Source of the DNA: Paraburkholderia nodosa DSM 21604 | GTDB lineage: Bacteria > Pseudomonadota > Gammaproteobacteria > Burkholderiales > Burkholderiaceae | Direction: 5' to 3' | Assembly: GCF_000519185.1 (NCBI RefSeq) | Contig: NZ_JAFA01000020.1 | Coordinates: 62,184 to 126,183, forward strand | DNA: 64,000 bases | Part shown: positions 18,347 through 27,646 of the stretch, piece by piece | Numbering within the stretch: the first letter of the stretch is position 1 | Layout of the letters: the number at the start of each line of letters is the position of its first letter | Notes under the pieces: model-generated | Seen by the model: only the letters and a program-made list of their open reading frames with translations | Database searches by the model: none | What the model was told of the DNA's origin: nothing | Program-made: the position numbers and the translations under genes

Positions 18347-19015
18347 TCATATCGTCCAGTCCGCGAATGACGCATAGCCGCGGTAGTTTGCGTCTACATT
18401 GGCGTAGCCCGAAATGAAATCGGTCGCTCGCCCGGTCTCCGGCGCAAAGACATGGCGAACGATCCGCCCGATATTTCCACCGTAGACATGGATGCTGACC
18501 GCGACTTCGCCATCCGTACCGTTCGCGACCCGATGGATATCGCCTGATGCAGGCGAGACGACATCGGTCTCACCCTCGCGCAGAAGATCGGCCGCGGTGA
18601 GTCTCATTGGCGCACCAGGTTCAAATCGCTGGCAATACTCAGCTCCCCGAAGCATTGCAATGACACCCCATGTCGTGTGGTCATGGACAGGTGTTCTTTG
18701 ACCCGGCCCCCACACGAAACTCGTCACTGTGAAGCGCTCCTGCGGATCACAATAGAGCAGATACTGCTGGTAATGGTCTGAATGCGGTTCCGCCGCCGCA
18801 ATCGGCAACCAGTCATCGACAGACACAAGCGCTTTCGCCGCCTCACTCACTTGCGTCAGCCAGTCTTCCTCCGCCTTTTCGCCCACCCGGCCGCTTGCCT
18901 TCGCGTCGGCTAACCGCGTGACCTGTTCGACAAATAATCGAAAACGGGGTTGGGTTTCGAGACTCTCTTTGCGGCCCTCATTTGACCCGTCTTGCCTGAT
19001 CGCGTCTGTACTCAC
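18347..19015 (-). CDS. Thiol (cysteine or 3-mercaptopropionate) dioxygenase, cupin
   Basis: An iron-dependent cupin of the type I cysteine dioxygenase family (222 aa), which oxidises a small thiol to its sulfinate. The 3-His iron site is PVHDHTTWGVIAMLRG (HxH, about residues 116-118) and GDIHRVAN (about 166). The first cupin motif lacks the Cys used for the Cys-Tyr crosslink in eukaryotic enzymes, as is usual in bacterial 3-mercaptopropionate dioxygenases. It is divergent from the carboxylate transporter at 19238 with about 220 nt between. A second family member is encoded at 31049-31645. Specificity between cysteine and 3-mercaptopropionate is not settled by the sequence. Confidence 0.8.
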   Translation of the reverse strand: MSTDAIRQDGSNEGRKESLETQPRFRLFVEQVTRLADAKASGRVGEKAEEDWLTQVSEAAKALVSVDDWLPIAAAEPHSDHYQQYLLYCDPQERFTVTSFVWGPGQRTPVHDHTTWGVIAMLRGAEYCQRFEPGAPMRLTAADLLREGETDVVSPASGDIHRVANGTDGEVAVSIHVYGGNIGRIVRHVFAPETGRATDFISGYANVDANYRGYASFADWTI

Positions 19016-19237
19016 CCTGCCTCCTCAAGAAACGTCTCGCTCACGGCGCTCCGGTCTCGCTGCGACGGAACCCGCCTCCGTGGCCTCGCGACGCAAACTC
19101 TCCTGGGGAATTCCCTTGAAGTGCTCCCTCCTTCTTGACCGCCATTTTCTGCGGTGAGAGCATGAGTCGTCAATATTTGATTCACTCATCCTAACTTATA
19201 GGACGCACGACAAACCAGCATCAAATCTGGAGACGTG

Positions 19238-20536
19238 ATGGAGACGCAATCGAAGGGACAAGCCACGGCCGGAACCGTTGTGCGCGTAGTCAGCGGTAAC
19301 TTTCTTGAGATGTACGACTTCATGGTCTACGGCTTCTATGCGTCGGCGATCGCGAAGGCAATGTTTCCAGGCAACAACGAGTACGTATCGCTCATGCTTT
19401 CACTCGCGACCTTCGGCATGGGCTTCCTGATGCGTCCGCTTGGCGCGATCGTGCTCGGCTCCTACATGGACAGGCATGGAAGACGCGCTGGCCTGCTGCT
19501 CACACTTACGTTGATGTCGATCGGCGTGCTGCTGATTGCCGTCACACCGAACTACGCCAGCATTGGTCTGCTCGCGCCAACGCTCGTCATCTTTGGGCGT
19601 TTGCTGCAGGGTTTTTCTGCCGGCGCGGAGTCGGGCGGCGTGTCGGTCTATTTATCGGAAATCGCCCCACCGGGGCGCCGAGGCTTCTACGTGTCGTGGC
19701 AGTCCGCAAGCCAGCAGATTTCGGTATTGCTCGCGGCGGTCCTTGGCGTTGCATTGCGCTTCATGCTCACGGGCGAGCAGATGAACGCATGGGGCTGGCG
19801 TATCCCTTTCCTGCTCGGCTGCTCGATCGTTCCCGTGCTTTTCTGGATTCGCCGTTCGGTGCAGGAGTCACACTTGTTCGAGGCGCGCAGACGCCAGAGC
19901 GTTGGCGAAATCTTTTCGTCGCTCGCGCAAAGCTGGCGTATCATTTTTTGGGCCATGATGCTCGTAAGCCTTACCAGCATCATGTTCTATCTCATCACGG
20001 CCTATACACCTACGTTCGGCCGCGTCGAACTCGGGTTGAAGCCCATCGACACGTTTTATGTGACCACTTGCGTCGCGCTCGTCACCTTTACGATGATCCC
20101 GGTGATGGCGGCCATATCGGACCGCATAGGCCGCCGTCCACTGCTGATCGGCTCCTCGTTGACGATCGCTGTGGTGAGCTACCCGGCAATGATATGGCTG
20201 GTAGCGGCACCGTCGTTCACCAGTCTTTTACTCGTCGAGACGGGTTTCGCGTTCCTGTATGCCGCATATCAAGCGGCGCTCGTGGTCACCCTCACCGAAA
20301 TCATTCCGGCCAATGTACGCGGTACCGGCTTTTCGCTTGCCTACAGTCTCTCGCAGGCCGCGTTCGGCGGATTTACGCCTGCGATATGCACAGTCCTGAT
20401 TCATGTCACCGCGAACAAGGCGATGCCTGGCGTCTGGCTTGCCATCGGGGCGCTGTTTGCCCTGCTCTCGACTCTCATGATCGTGCGCGGGAACGACCGG
20501 CAGGTTGAAAGCATGTCTGCGGGAGCGGCTTCATAA
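19238..20536 (+). CDS. MFS metabolite:H+ symporter (citrate/tricarballylate type)
   Basis: An inner-membrane proton symporter of the MHS subfamily (432 aa, about 12 TM). MHS features are GNFLEMYDFMVYGFYASAIA at the start, RPLGAIVLGSYMDRHGRRAG after helix 2 and GRLLQGFSAGAESGGVSVYL in helix 4. The closest remembered relatives are CitA/TcuC citrate and tricarballylate carriers. The ATG at 19238 follows GGAG with 5-nt spacing; the GTG one codon earlier is less likely. It converges on the IclR gene. Beside a CoA-ligase/CoA-transferase operon, it probably brings in the carboxylate those enzymes degrade. Confidence 0.85.
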   Translation: METQSKGQATAGTVVRVVSGNFLEMYDFMVYGFYASAIAKAMFPGNNEYVSLMLSLATFGMGFLMRPLGAIVLGSYMDRHGRRAGLLLTLTLMSIGVLLIAVTPNYASIGLLAPTLVIFGRLLQGFSAGAESGGVSVYLSEIAPPGRRGFYVSWQSASQQISVLLAAVLGVALRFMLTGEQMNAWGWRIPFLLGCSIVPVLFWIRRSVQESHLFEARRRQSVGEIFSSLAQSWRIIFWAMMLVSLTSIMFYLITAYTPTFGRVELGLKPIDTFYVTTCVALVTFTMIPVMAAISDRIGRRPLLIGSSLTIAVVSYPAMIWLVAAPSFTSLLLVETGFAFLYAAYQAALVVTLTEIIPANVRGTGFSLAYSLSQAAFGGFTPAICTVLIHVTANKAMPGVWLAIGALFALLSTLMIVRGNDRQVESMSAGAAS

Positions 20537-20566
20537 GTTCAAGCGATCGCCACGGCGAAACCCGGA

Positions 20567-21316
20567 TTACTGACGAAACCCCATCGCCCGCGAAATCTTC
20601 AGTGCAACCTCCTGAACCGCGGGCGCGAGCTCTTTCATGCGCTTCACGCTCAGGCGCTCCAGTGGTCCGGAAATGCCGATCGCCGCGGTCACCGAATTGA
20701 AGGCGTCGAAAATCGGCGCAGCCACGCCACCCACGCTCTCGCGCCATTCGCCACGGTTAATCGCATAGCCATTGGCCTTCGCGCGGGAAAGCTCCAGCTT
20801 CAGCGCTGGCAGGTCCGCAATGGTCGCCTTGGTGTGCGGCACGAGTTCGGTCAGATGCCGCGCTATGAACTGATCGCTCTGGTGAGCAAGAAGAATCTTG
20901 CCCGTTGCGACGCAGTACGCGGGCGCGTGCCCACCCAGCACCGAATACGCCCGCACGGGCTGCAAACTCTCGACCTTGTCCACATACACGACCGAACCGC
21001 CGTCGAGAATGGACAGGTGCACGGTCTCCTGCGTCAGCTCCATGAGCGCTCGCATGTGCGCGGCCGCGAACTGGCGCACGTCGACTTGCGCCATCTGTTT
21101 CGCGCCAAGCTCGAAAAGCTTGAACGTGCTGCGATAGTTGCCGGTGGCCTCGTCGCGTGTGGCGTAGCCCGCGTACGCCAGTGTCTGCAAGGTCCGGTGC
21201 GTATTGCTTTTTGTCAGCCCCACCTTTTCCGCCAGAACCGGGATGGTCACCGGCTTGCCGCTCTGATCGGCAAGCATTTCCAGCAACATCAAGCCCTTCA
21301 GCAGCGTCTTGTCCAT
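20567..21316 (-). CDS. IclR family transcriptional regulator
   Basis: 249 aa. The N-terminal winged HTH is VTIPVLAEKVGLTKSNTHRTLQTL. The C-terminal IclR effector domain has LSILDGGSVVYVDKVE, PAYCVATGKILLAH and INRGEWRESVGGVAAPIFD. It is divergent from the CoA-transferase operon at 21604 across a 287-nt region that should carry its operator, and convergent with the transporter gene. IclR proteins in such places commonly sense a pathway acid or CoA intermediate. It is the probable local regulator of both the transporter and the operon. Confidence 0.88.
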   Translation of the reverse strand: MDKTLLKGLMLLEMLADQSGKPVTIPVLAEKVGLTKSNTHRTLQTLAYAGYATRDEATGNYRSTFKLFELGAKQMAQVDVRQFAAAHMRALMELTQETVHLSILDGGSVVYVDKVESLQPVRAYSVLGGHAPAYCVATGKILLAHQSDQFIARHLTELVPHTKATIADLPALKLELSRAKANGYAINRGEWRESVGGVAAPIFDAFNSVTAAIGISGPLERLSVKRMKELAPAVQEVALKISRAMGFRQ

Positions 21317-21457
21317 GGTCCTAAATGCTGGGATAAAGAACTCATTCTACATCGGCTGATCGGCAAACAGCGCTTCGGTGGCGCCAATGCCAACTCCCCG
21401 GATCGCATTAAAGGCGGCGGTATCGGCGCTTTACGTATTGGTATTTCCCCCAACCTT

Positions 21458-21531
21458 GAAATCCTATTCCTTGGGACGTAAGTATCATTTTTTGGTTTAC
21501 ATTGGATTTCGCCGCATTCAGAATAGGTTTC
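21458..21531. promoter_or_regulatory. Candidate IclR operator: separated inverted repeat
   Basis: The divergent region between iclR and the CoA-transferase operon contains GAAATCCTATTC at 21458-21469 and the near-complementary GAATAGGTTTC at 21521-21531. Paired arms flanking a presumed promoter would suit an IclR-type operator. Assignment rests on symmetry and position only. Confidence 0.3.
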
Positions 21532-21603
21532 AGGCGCAGTACCACCCGGCGGCACGCCGCTTCCAGCGCCGGGACAATCCGAACAGACAGCACGAGGACA
21601 CGA

Positions 21604-22752
21604 ATGGATCAGCCACTCAAGGGAGTCAGGGTCATCGAGTTTTGCAATGTGGCAGCGGGCCCCTATTGCGGCATGCTCCTCGCAGATATGGGCGCAGACG
21701 TCATCAAGGTCGAGCATCCGCAAGGCGGCGACACGCTGCGAGCCTGGCCACCGATTTCCGAAGGCTACAGCGAAAACTTCGCCTCGCTGAACCGGAACAA
21801 GCGCTCGGTCACGCTGGATCTCAAGAATCCGGAAGACATCGAGCAGGCCAAGGCGCTGATCCACACGGCGGATGTCGTCATCGAAAATAATCGACCTGGC
21901 GTGATGAACCGCCTTGGCCTTGGCTACGAGGATGTTCGCGCGACAAAGCCTGGTATCGTCTATTGCTCGATTTCCGCGTATGGCCAGACGGGACCGCGCG
22001 CGCAGGAAGGCGGCTTCGACCTGACCGTGCAGGCCATGAGCGGCATCATGAGCATCACGGGCGAGCCTGGCGGCGCGCCGGTCAAGTGCGGCGTGCCGCT
22101 TGCGGATTTTTCTGCCGGCCTCTATGCCGCGTTTTCGGTGGCGTCGGCCTTGCGCGGGGTCGCGGCTACGGGCGAAGGCACCCACATTGACGTGCCTATG
22201 CTGGGCGCCACGCTCGCTATCGCCGCGCTGCAGACGTCCGAATACTTTGGAACGGGTCGCGACCCCCAGAAACTCGGCTCGGCGCATCCGCGCAATGCGC
22301 CCTATCAGGCGTTCAAGGCGCGCGACACTTACTTCGGCATGGCGGCAGGCAACAACGCGCTGTGGAAGTCGGTTTGCGCGGTTGTCGGGCGCCCCGATCT
22401 GGATGCCGACCCGCGCTATGCCAGCCCCACTTCGCGCGCGCAGCACCAGGTCGCGCTGCGCGATACCCTCGAGGCGATATTTGCCGCGGACGACGCCGCG
22501 CACTGGATCGAGCGCTTTCGCGCAGCAGGCGTACCCTGTGCGCCAATCAATACATACTCCGAGGTATTGAAGGACGTACAGGTGGAGCATATGGAATGGG
22601 TGCAGCCGCTCGAACTGCCGAACGGCGTTCAGACGAAGACATTCGCGTCGCCCGTGCGCTTCTCCGGTAAGGCGCCGGAAATCCGCATGCGTCCGCCCGG
22701 CCTCGGCGAGCACAACGCTGATTTACTCAGGAAGTCGGAGGTCGCGGCATGA
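21604..22752 (+). CDS. CaiB/BaiF family III CoA-transferase
   Basis: Transfers CoA between carboxylic acids, activating a pathway acid (382 aa). Typical features: GVRVIEFCNVAAGPYCGMLLADMGADVIKVE at the N-terminus, the catalytic Asp region SAYGQTGPRAQEGGFDLTVQAMSG (about residue 165), then GVPLADFSAGLYAAFSV. The C-terminal part has AAGVPCAPINTYSEVLKD. The ATG at 21604 is the first in a good context. Its stop overlaps the next gene's start (ATGA), so the operon is translationally coupled. It could be redundant with the AMP-dependent ligase at the end of the operon, or act on a different intermediate. Confidence 0.9.
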   Translation: MDQPLKGVRVIEFCNVAAGPYCGMLLADMGADVIKVEHPQGGDTLRAWPPISEGYSENFASLNRNKRSVTLDLKNPEDIEQAKALIHTADVVIENNRPGVMNRLGLGYEDVRATKPGIVYCSISAYGQTGPRAQEGGFDLTVQAMSGIMSITGEPGGAPVKCGVPLADFSAGLYAAFSVASALRGVAATGEGTHIDVPMLGATLAIAALQTSEYFGTGRDPQKLGSAHPRNAPYQAFKARDTYFGMAAGNNALWKSVCAVVGRPDLDADPRYASPTSRAQHQVALRDTLEAIFAADDAAHWIERFRAAGVPCAPINTYSEVLKDVQVEHMEWVQPLELPNGVQTKTFASPVRFSGKAPEIRMRPPGLGEHNADLLRKSEVAA

Positions 22753-23492
22753 GCACGATCGTCGTATCGAAATCGCCCACGCATTGGACGATCACACTCA
22801 ATCGCCCGGACAAGCTGAATGCGCTATGCGCGAGTCTCGTGGAGGAATTGATCCAGGCGTTCGATGAAGCGCAAGCCGCCGGGACACCGCTCCTCGTACT
22901 GCAAGGCGAGGGCCGCTGCTTCAGTGCAGGATTCGACATGAGTGACGTGCAGTCACAAAGCGAAGGCGATCTGCTGCTGCGCTTCGTGCGCATCGAGGTA
23001 CTCCTGAACAAGATCGCGAGTTCACCGTGTTTCACGGTCGCGCTCGCACACGGCAGGAACTTCGGCGCCGGCGTCGACCTGATCGCTGCCTGCAATCTGC
23101 GCGCCGCGGCCCCGGGCTCGACGTTCCGCATGCCTGGCCTGAAGTTCGGGCTGGCGCTGGGCTCGGCGCGCTTCGCGCGCATCGTCGGCACGCGGGAAGC
23201 GCAGCGTATTCTGGAAATGGCCGCCACGTTCGATGTCGAACGCGCGATCGCAAACGGCTTTATCGAACGCGTTGTGGGTCCTGAGCAGCACGCGGATTTG
23301 ATCGCGGAAGCGCTGGAGCGAGTGAACGCGTTGCCCGCGGAGAGCCGCGCGTTGTTGCGGCGCGCCCTCGACACTGAACAGGCCGACACCGACCTTGCCG
23401 CGCTCGTGCGTTCAGCGTGCGTGCCGGGTATCCACACGCGGATCGAAGCCTATCTCGCCGCCTCGAAAAAGGCGCAGGAGAAAATCGTATGA
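22749..23492 (+). CDS. Enoyl-CoA hydratase/isomerase family protein
   Basis: A crotonase-fold enzyme that hydrates, isomerises or cleaves an acyl-CoA (247 aa). The first oxyanion-hole segment is GRCFSAGFDMSDV (about residues 56-68). The second is AHGRNFGAGVDLIAACNLRAAA (about 98-119). The usual catalytic Glu of hydratases is not obvious at the second site: GLKFGLALGSARFARIVG replaces the common PExxLG. It may therefore be an isomerase or hydrolase rather than a hydratase. It overlaps both neighbours by 4 nt (ATGA). Confidence 0.85.
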   Translation: MSTIVVSKSPTHWTITLNRPDKLNALCASLVEELIQAFDEAQAAGTPLLVLQGEGRCFSAGFDMSDVQSQSEGDLLLRFVRIEVLLNKIASSPCFTVALAHGRNFGAGVDLIAACNLRAAAPGSTFRMPGLKFGLALGSARFARIVGTREAQRILEMAATFDVERAIANGFIERVVGPEQHADLIAEALERVNALPAESRALLRRALDTEQADTDLAALVRSACVPGIHTRIEAYLAASKKAQEKIV

Positions 23493-24322
23493 GTTCCGGA
23501 TTTGCCAGCAAGGACAAGGAAGTATCGCTTGCAGAACTGGTTGCGCTCGTGCCCAACGGGGCTTCGCTCGGCCTGGGCGGAAGCTTCCTGCATCGTGGCC
23601 CGTTCGCATTCGTGCGTGAACTGATCCGCCAGGAGAAGCGCGACATCGAGATCATCAAACAGTCGCCCGGTTACGACATCGACATTCTGTGCCGCGCAGG
23701 CGTTGCTTCGCGCGCGCGCTGCGGCATCGTCGCGATGGAGGGCAATTTCGGGCTCGCGCCGTGGTATCGGCGTGCGGTCGAAAAAGGCGACCTGAAGCTC
23801 GAAGAACACGCCTGCGCAAGTCTCACCGCCGGTTTGCGGGCGGCGGCATTCGGCGTGCCGTTCATGCCGTGCGGTGGGCTGCATGGAAGCGAACTCGTAC
23901 GAATCAACGACTGGAAGTGCCTGGACGACCCGTATGGCAGCGACCAGAAAACGTACGTCATCCCCGCGATCTCGCCGGACTTGGCCGTGATTCACGCGTC
24001 GAGCGTGGACAAGCTCGGCAATGTGCGCATCGCGGGCACGTATCACTGGGACCGCATCATGAGCCGGGCCGCGAAGAGCGTGCTCGTGGTTGCCGAAGCA
24101 ATATCGGACGAAAACTTCGCGGATCAGCCTGAACTCACCGTCGTGCCTTATTTCATGGTGCAGAACTTCGCGATCGTCAAAAACGGCGCATGGCCAGGCT
24201 CGTGCTGGCCGTCGTATGCAATCGACTATCCGGCCGTCGAAGCGTACCTCGAGGACGGACCGCACGCGCTCGCCCGCCATATGGATGCAGCGCCAGAAAT
24301 GGAGGCGCGTCAGCATGGCTGA
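23489..24322 (+). CDS. CoA-transferase subunit alpha (GctA/IpdA-like)
   Basis: The large subunit of a family I CoA-transferase-like heterodimer (277 aa). It contains GASLGLGGSFLHRGPFAFVRELI near the N-terminus, then AAAFGVPFMPCGG and AISPDLAVIHASSVDKLGNVRI. It begins in an ATGA overlap with the hydratase and overlaps the beta gene by 8 nt. The family includes glutaconate CoA-transferase A and also IpdA, half of a ring-cleaving hydrolase in steroid degradation, so transferase activity should not be taken for granted (see the beta subunit). Confidence 0.83.
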   Translation: MSSGFASKDKEVSLAELVALVPNGASLGLGGSFLHRGPFAFVRELIRQEKRDIEIIKQSPGYDIDILCRAGVASRARCGIVAMEGNFGLAPWYRRAVEKGDLKLEEHACASLTAGLRAAAFGVPFMPCGGLHGSELVRINDWKCLDDPYGSDQKTYVIPAISPDLAVIHASSVDKLGNVRIAGTYHWDRIMSRAAKSVLVVAEAISDENFADQPELTVVPYFMVQNFAIVKNGAWPGSCWPSYAIDYPAVEAYLEDGPHALARHMDAAPEMEARQHG

Positions 24323-25049
24323 GCAATGGAGCGGTTTCTCCTACATCGTCACCAATCTCGCGCGCTTCATCCGCCCGAACGAGATCACGTTCAGCGGTGT
24401 GAACTCCACGCCACCGATGCTCGCGTGTCTGCTCGCGAAGCTCGCGTATGACTGGGACTTCATCTATATCAACGTCGCGGGCGGCGTCGATCCGTCGCCC
24501 TCCTGCGTTCCGGTCTCCAGCTCCGATCCCGTGCTCGCCGAAGGCTCGGCGTCGATTTTTGCCAACGAGGACTTCTACGACCTGTGCACGCGCGGCCGCA
24601 TGGACCTCACGTTCCTCGGTGCGGCCCAGCTCGATGGCGCGGGCTGCGCGAACAATTCATGCATCGGCGAATGGGCGCATCCGAAGGTGCGCTTGCCAGG
24701 CGGAGGCGGCGGCGCGGTGATGTTGCCAACGGCAAAACGCGCGTGCACGTGGCGCACAGAGCATTCGAAGCGCACGCTGGTCGAGAAACTCGACTTCGTC
24801 ACGTCGTGGGGCGGCATGCATGGCGTGGTCACGCCGATCGCCGTGTTCGTGAAGCGCGACGGCAGGCTCGCGTTGCATTCGTGGCACCCGGAATCGAGTC
24901 TCGAAGAAGTGCGCGAGCGCACCGGCTTCACGTTCGATGCCACCGGCGCCGAACCCACTGCCCCGCCCACGGCACGAGAGCGCGAGGCACTCCAGTCGCT
25001 CGACCCCGCTGGGCAATTCGAACGCGATGCAGTTATTCGACTCAGGTAA
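24315..25049 (+). CDS. CoA-transferase subunit beta (GctB/IpdB-like), catalytic Glu not apparent
   Basis: The small subunit partner (244 aa). It has NEITFSGVNSTPPMLACLLA near the N-terminus, then DFIYINVAGGVDPSP, the Gly-rich RLPGGGGGAVMLPTA, and CTWRTEHSKRTLVEKLDFVT. In true CoA-transferases of this family the thioester-forming Glu lies in an SEGG/SENG-like motif. Here the corresponding stretch reads INVAGG, with Ala in place of Glu. That resembles the situation in IpdB, where the heterodimer is a hydrolase. The alignment was made by eye. Confidence 0.8.
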   Translation: MAEQWSGFSYIVTNLARFIRPNEITFSGVNSTPPMLACLLAKLAYDWDFIYINVAGGVDPSPSCVPVSSSDPVLAEGSASIFANEDFYDLCTRGRMDLTFLGAAQLDGAGCANNSCIGEWAHPKVRLPGGGGGAVMLPTAKRACTWRTEHSKRTLVEKLDFVTSWGGMHGVVTPIAVFVKRDGRLALHSWHPESSLEEVRERTGFTFDATGAEPTAPPTAREREALQSLDPAGQFERDAVIRLR

Positions 25050-25054
25050 CCAAC

Positions 25055-26587
25055 GTGAAGCCATCGACTGCCCTGAATCTGGAACATAGACCGACGAGTC
25101 TCGCGCAGGCCTTTCAGCAGTATTGGCAACTGCCCGACGTACAGCAACGCCCCGCGCTCACCGATGGAGCGCGAACGATTTCGTACGCCGATCTCGCACG
25201 CAATACGGACACGGTCGCGGCGAATCTTTTGCGGCACGACGCACGTCCCGGCGACGCCGTTGCGATCGTGATGACCCGTTCGCTCGATGCAGTGATCGTC
25301 CTGCTGGCGGCGATTCGCGCTGGCTTGTGTCCGTGTGTGTTCGAACCAAAGCTGCCTGCTGAAGAAGTCAGCGCGCGACTCATCGAAACGAGCGCACGCC
25401 TTGTCGTGCACGATACCGACAATCTGCCGCTCGTCAGCGAACTGGCCATTCCGGATACGGCCAGGGCCGTTCGGTTTGCGAGTTTGACCGAAGCATCGCA
25501 TTGCCAGCGTGTCGATGTCCCCATGACAAATGCCGCGCTGCTGCTCTTCACGTCGGGCAGCACGGGACGGCCCAAGGTCGTGCAACTCACGCAGGCGGCG
25601 CTGCTGAACAATGCGCTCGGTGTCCTCGCACAAAGCGGGCTTTCTGGCGATGACCGTCTGCTGCACGTGATGCCGATCTATCACACCAATGGCGTGAACA
25701 ACCAGCTCTTTGCACCGCTGCTCGCGGGCGCGACCGTCGTGTTCTGTCCGCGCTTTCGGGCCGAGGACATGCCCGAACTGATGAAGCGCTACAAACCGAC
25801 CATCATCACCGGCGTGCCGACGATGTACTCACGCATGCTTGCGCAACAGTTCGACGCCGAAGCGCTCACGGCACTGCGCATGGCGCGTTGCGGCTCGGCG
25901 CCCATTACCGGGGCGCTGCATCGTGAAGTCGAAGCGAAGCTCGGCTGCCCCCTCGTCATCTCGTATGGTTTGTCCGAGGCCACCTGCACGAGCACGCTCA
26001 ATCCGCCAGCGGCACGCCGCATGGGCTCGGTTGGCAAGGTGTTGCCCGGACAGACCGTCAAGCTCCAGTTGGGCGATAGCACCATGACCGATGTGCCGGG
26101 AATCGAAGGGGAAATCTGTATTGCGGGGCCGAACCTCATGACCGGTTACCTCAGTGCAGCGGACGCAACCGCGCGTACAGTCACCGGCGGCTGGCTCCAC
26201 ACGGGCGACCTCGGCCGCTTCGACACCGATGGCTACCTCTACGTCACGGGCCGCATCAAGGACGTCATTATTCGCGGCGGCGAAAACCTTTCACCGTTGC
26301 TGATCGAAAGCGTGATCGTCGCTGAAAACGACATCGCCGCGTGCTGCGTGGTTGGGCGCGCGGACCACGATCTCGGCGAAGTGCCCGTGGCCTTCGTTGT
26401 GGCGAAAGACCGCGCATTGGTCGATGCTGAACGAGTGAAAGAGGCTGTAAAAACGCGCCTTTCGCGCATTTATGTGCCACACGACGTGGTATTTGTGGAC
26501 GCGCTGCCCGAAACGGCGGTCGGGAAAGTAGACAGAAAAGTATTGGCGGCGCAACTGTCCGCGGGCGAGTACAAAAGCATGGTCTAG
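25055..26587 (+). CDS. AMP-dependent acyl-CoA synthetase/ligase
   Basis: Activates a carboxylic acid to its CoA thioester with ATP (510 aa). Adenylation motifs: ALLLFTSGSTGRPKVVQLT (P-loop, about residue 165), ISYGLSEATCTS, GWLHTGDLGRFDTDGYLYVTG and RIKDVIIRGGENLSP. The C-terminal catalytic lysine motif is ETAVGKVDRKVL. The GTG at 25055 lies 5 nt after the beta-subunit stop with a weak AGG ribosome site and gives a normal-length protein. Last gene of the CoA operon. The substrate is unknown; a dicarboxylate or branched acid delivered by the MHS carrier is a reasonable inference. Confidence 0.88.
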   Translation: MKPSTALNLEHRPTSLAQAFQQYWQLPDVQQRPALTDGARTISYADLARNTDTVAANLLRHDARPGDAVAIVMTRSLDAVIVLLAAIRAGLCPCVFEPKLPAEEVSARLIETSARLVVHDTDNLPLVSELAIPDTARAVRFASLTEASHCQRVDVPMTNAALLLFTSGSTGRPKVVQLTQAALLNNALGVLAQSGLSGDDRLLHVMPIYHTNGVNNQLFAPLLAGATVVFCPRFRAEDMPELMKRYKPTIITGVPTMYSRMLAQQFDAEALTALRMARCGSAPITGALHREVEAKLGCPLVISYGLSEATCTSTLNPPAARRMGSVGKVLPGQTVKLQLGDSTMTDVPGIEGEICIAGPNLMTGYLSAADATARTVTGGWLHTGDLGRFDTDGYLYVTGRIKDVIIRGGENLSPLLIESVIVAENDIAACCVVGRADHDLGEVPVAFVVAKDRALVDAERVKEAVKTRLSRIYVPHDVVFVDALPETAVGKVDRKVLAAQLSAGEYKSMV

Positions 26588-26776
26588 CCTTCGTCGAGAA
26601 AGCGTCGTGAAGGCGTCTGGTCAGAACGCAAGGAATGAGTAGCCAACGAAGCATTGAATCAATCACTGCGCCCTCAACCCACGCAGTCACGGGGTGTCGT
26701 GCCGCTCAATAGCGTTGCCCGACAAAGGGAGTTTCGACGTCCGTCGGGTATCCTCCACATGGCGTGGCCACGACTG

Positions 26777-27646
26777 CTAGACGAACGCAGGTCCGAAGCG
26801 AGTTGCGATACGTTCGGTCGACTCGAACAGCTCACGCAGAACGGTACTCGTGCAGGTCGGCTGCACGTACAGGTAGAACGCGACGTCAGGTAGACGCGGC
26901 AGACCGTCTCCCTCGGTCAGCACCCGCATATTCGCGTCGAGTAGTTCAGTGGTCCGCGCAGTGACCCCAAGGCCTGCACTGATCGCGGCCTTGATGCCCG
27001 TTAGCGTCGGGGAAATGAAGCTCGTCCGCCACGAAATTCCGTGCGCGTCGAGTTGGGCGATCGAGAGCTTGCGAAAGAGGCTCAACTCGTCGGCCATGAC
27101 GAGGGGCACCGGCTCCCCCGGGTTGAACGTGAAATCTTCCGCGCAGATCCACACCATCGGCGACGTCCGCAACTTCACGCCCGGAAAGGCTTCGTCGTAG
27201 CGCGTCGAAATCACGAGATCGAGTTCGCCCTCGCGCAACGCGTCCATCAGGAAGGGGCTGCGTCCAACGTTGATTTCCATCTGCAGCTCGGTCGAGAGCT
27301 TGGATAGACGTCTCAGCATGTTCGGCAGAATTGAATCCGCCACGTCGTGCGGCGAACCGATCCGGACTTTCTCGCCCGCGCCTCTCGAACGCGCGAGCTG
27401 CACCGCCTGGTCGTTGAGTGCGAGGATCCTGTGCGCGTAAGCGAGCAACCTCGATCCATCCGTCGTCATCGTCTTCTGCCGGCCGCGCTTTTCGAACAGT
27501 ACGCAGCCCACTTCCTGTTCGAGCCGCTGCATCTGCTGCGTGATCGCGGACTGGGTACGCCCGACCTGTTCGGCCGCTGAGGCGAACGTTTCGCGCTGCG
27601 CAATGGCGACGAAAGTGCGCAGCAGATCAATATCGAGGTTTTGCAT
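26777..27646 (-). CDS. LysR family transcriptional regulator
   Basis: 289 aa. The N-terminal HTH reads LDIDLLRTFVAIAQRETFAS and AAEQVGRTQSAITQQMQRLE. The effector-binding domain begins near residue 85 (VRIGSPHDVADSILPNMLRR). The ATG at 27646 is preferred over an upstream TTG because it starts in the standard place for the family. It is divergent from the amino-acid ABC importer at 27862 with about 215 nt between, the standard LysR arrangement. It probably activates the sulfur amino-acid operon in response to its substrate. Confidence 0.88.
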   Translation of the reverse strand: MQNLDIDLLRTFVAIAQRETFASAAEQVGRTQSAITQQMQRLEQEVGCVLFEKRGRQKTMTTDGSRLLAYAHRILALNDQAVQLARSRGAGEKVRIGSPHDVADSILPNMLRRLSKLSTELQMEINVGRSPFLMDALREGELDLVISTRYDEAFPGVKLRTSPMVWICAEDFTFNPGEPVPLVMADELSLFRKLSIAQLDAHGISWRTSFISPTLTGIKAAISAGLGVTARTTELLDANMRVLTEGDGLPRLPDVAFYLYVQPTCTSTVLRELFESTERIATRFGPAFV

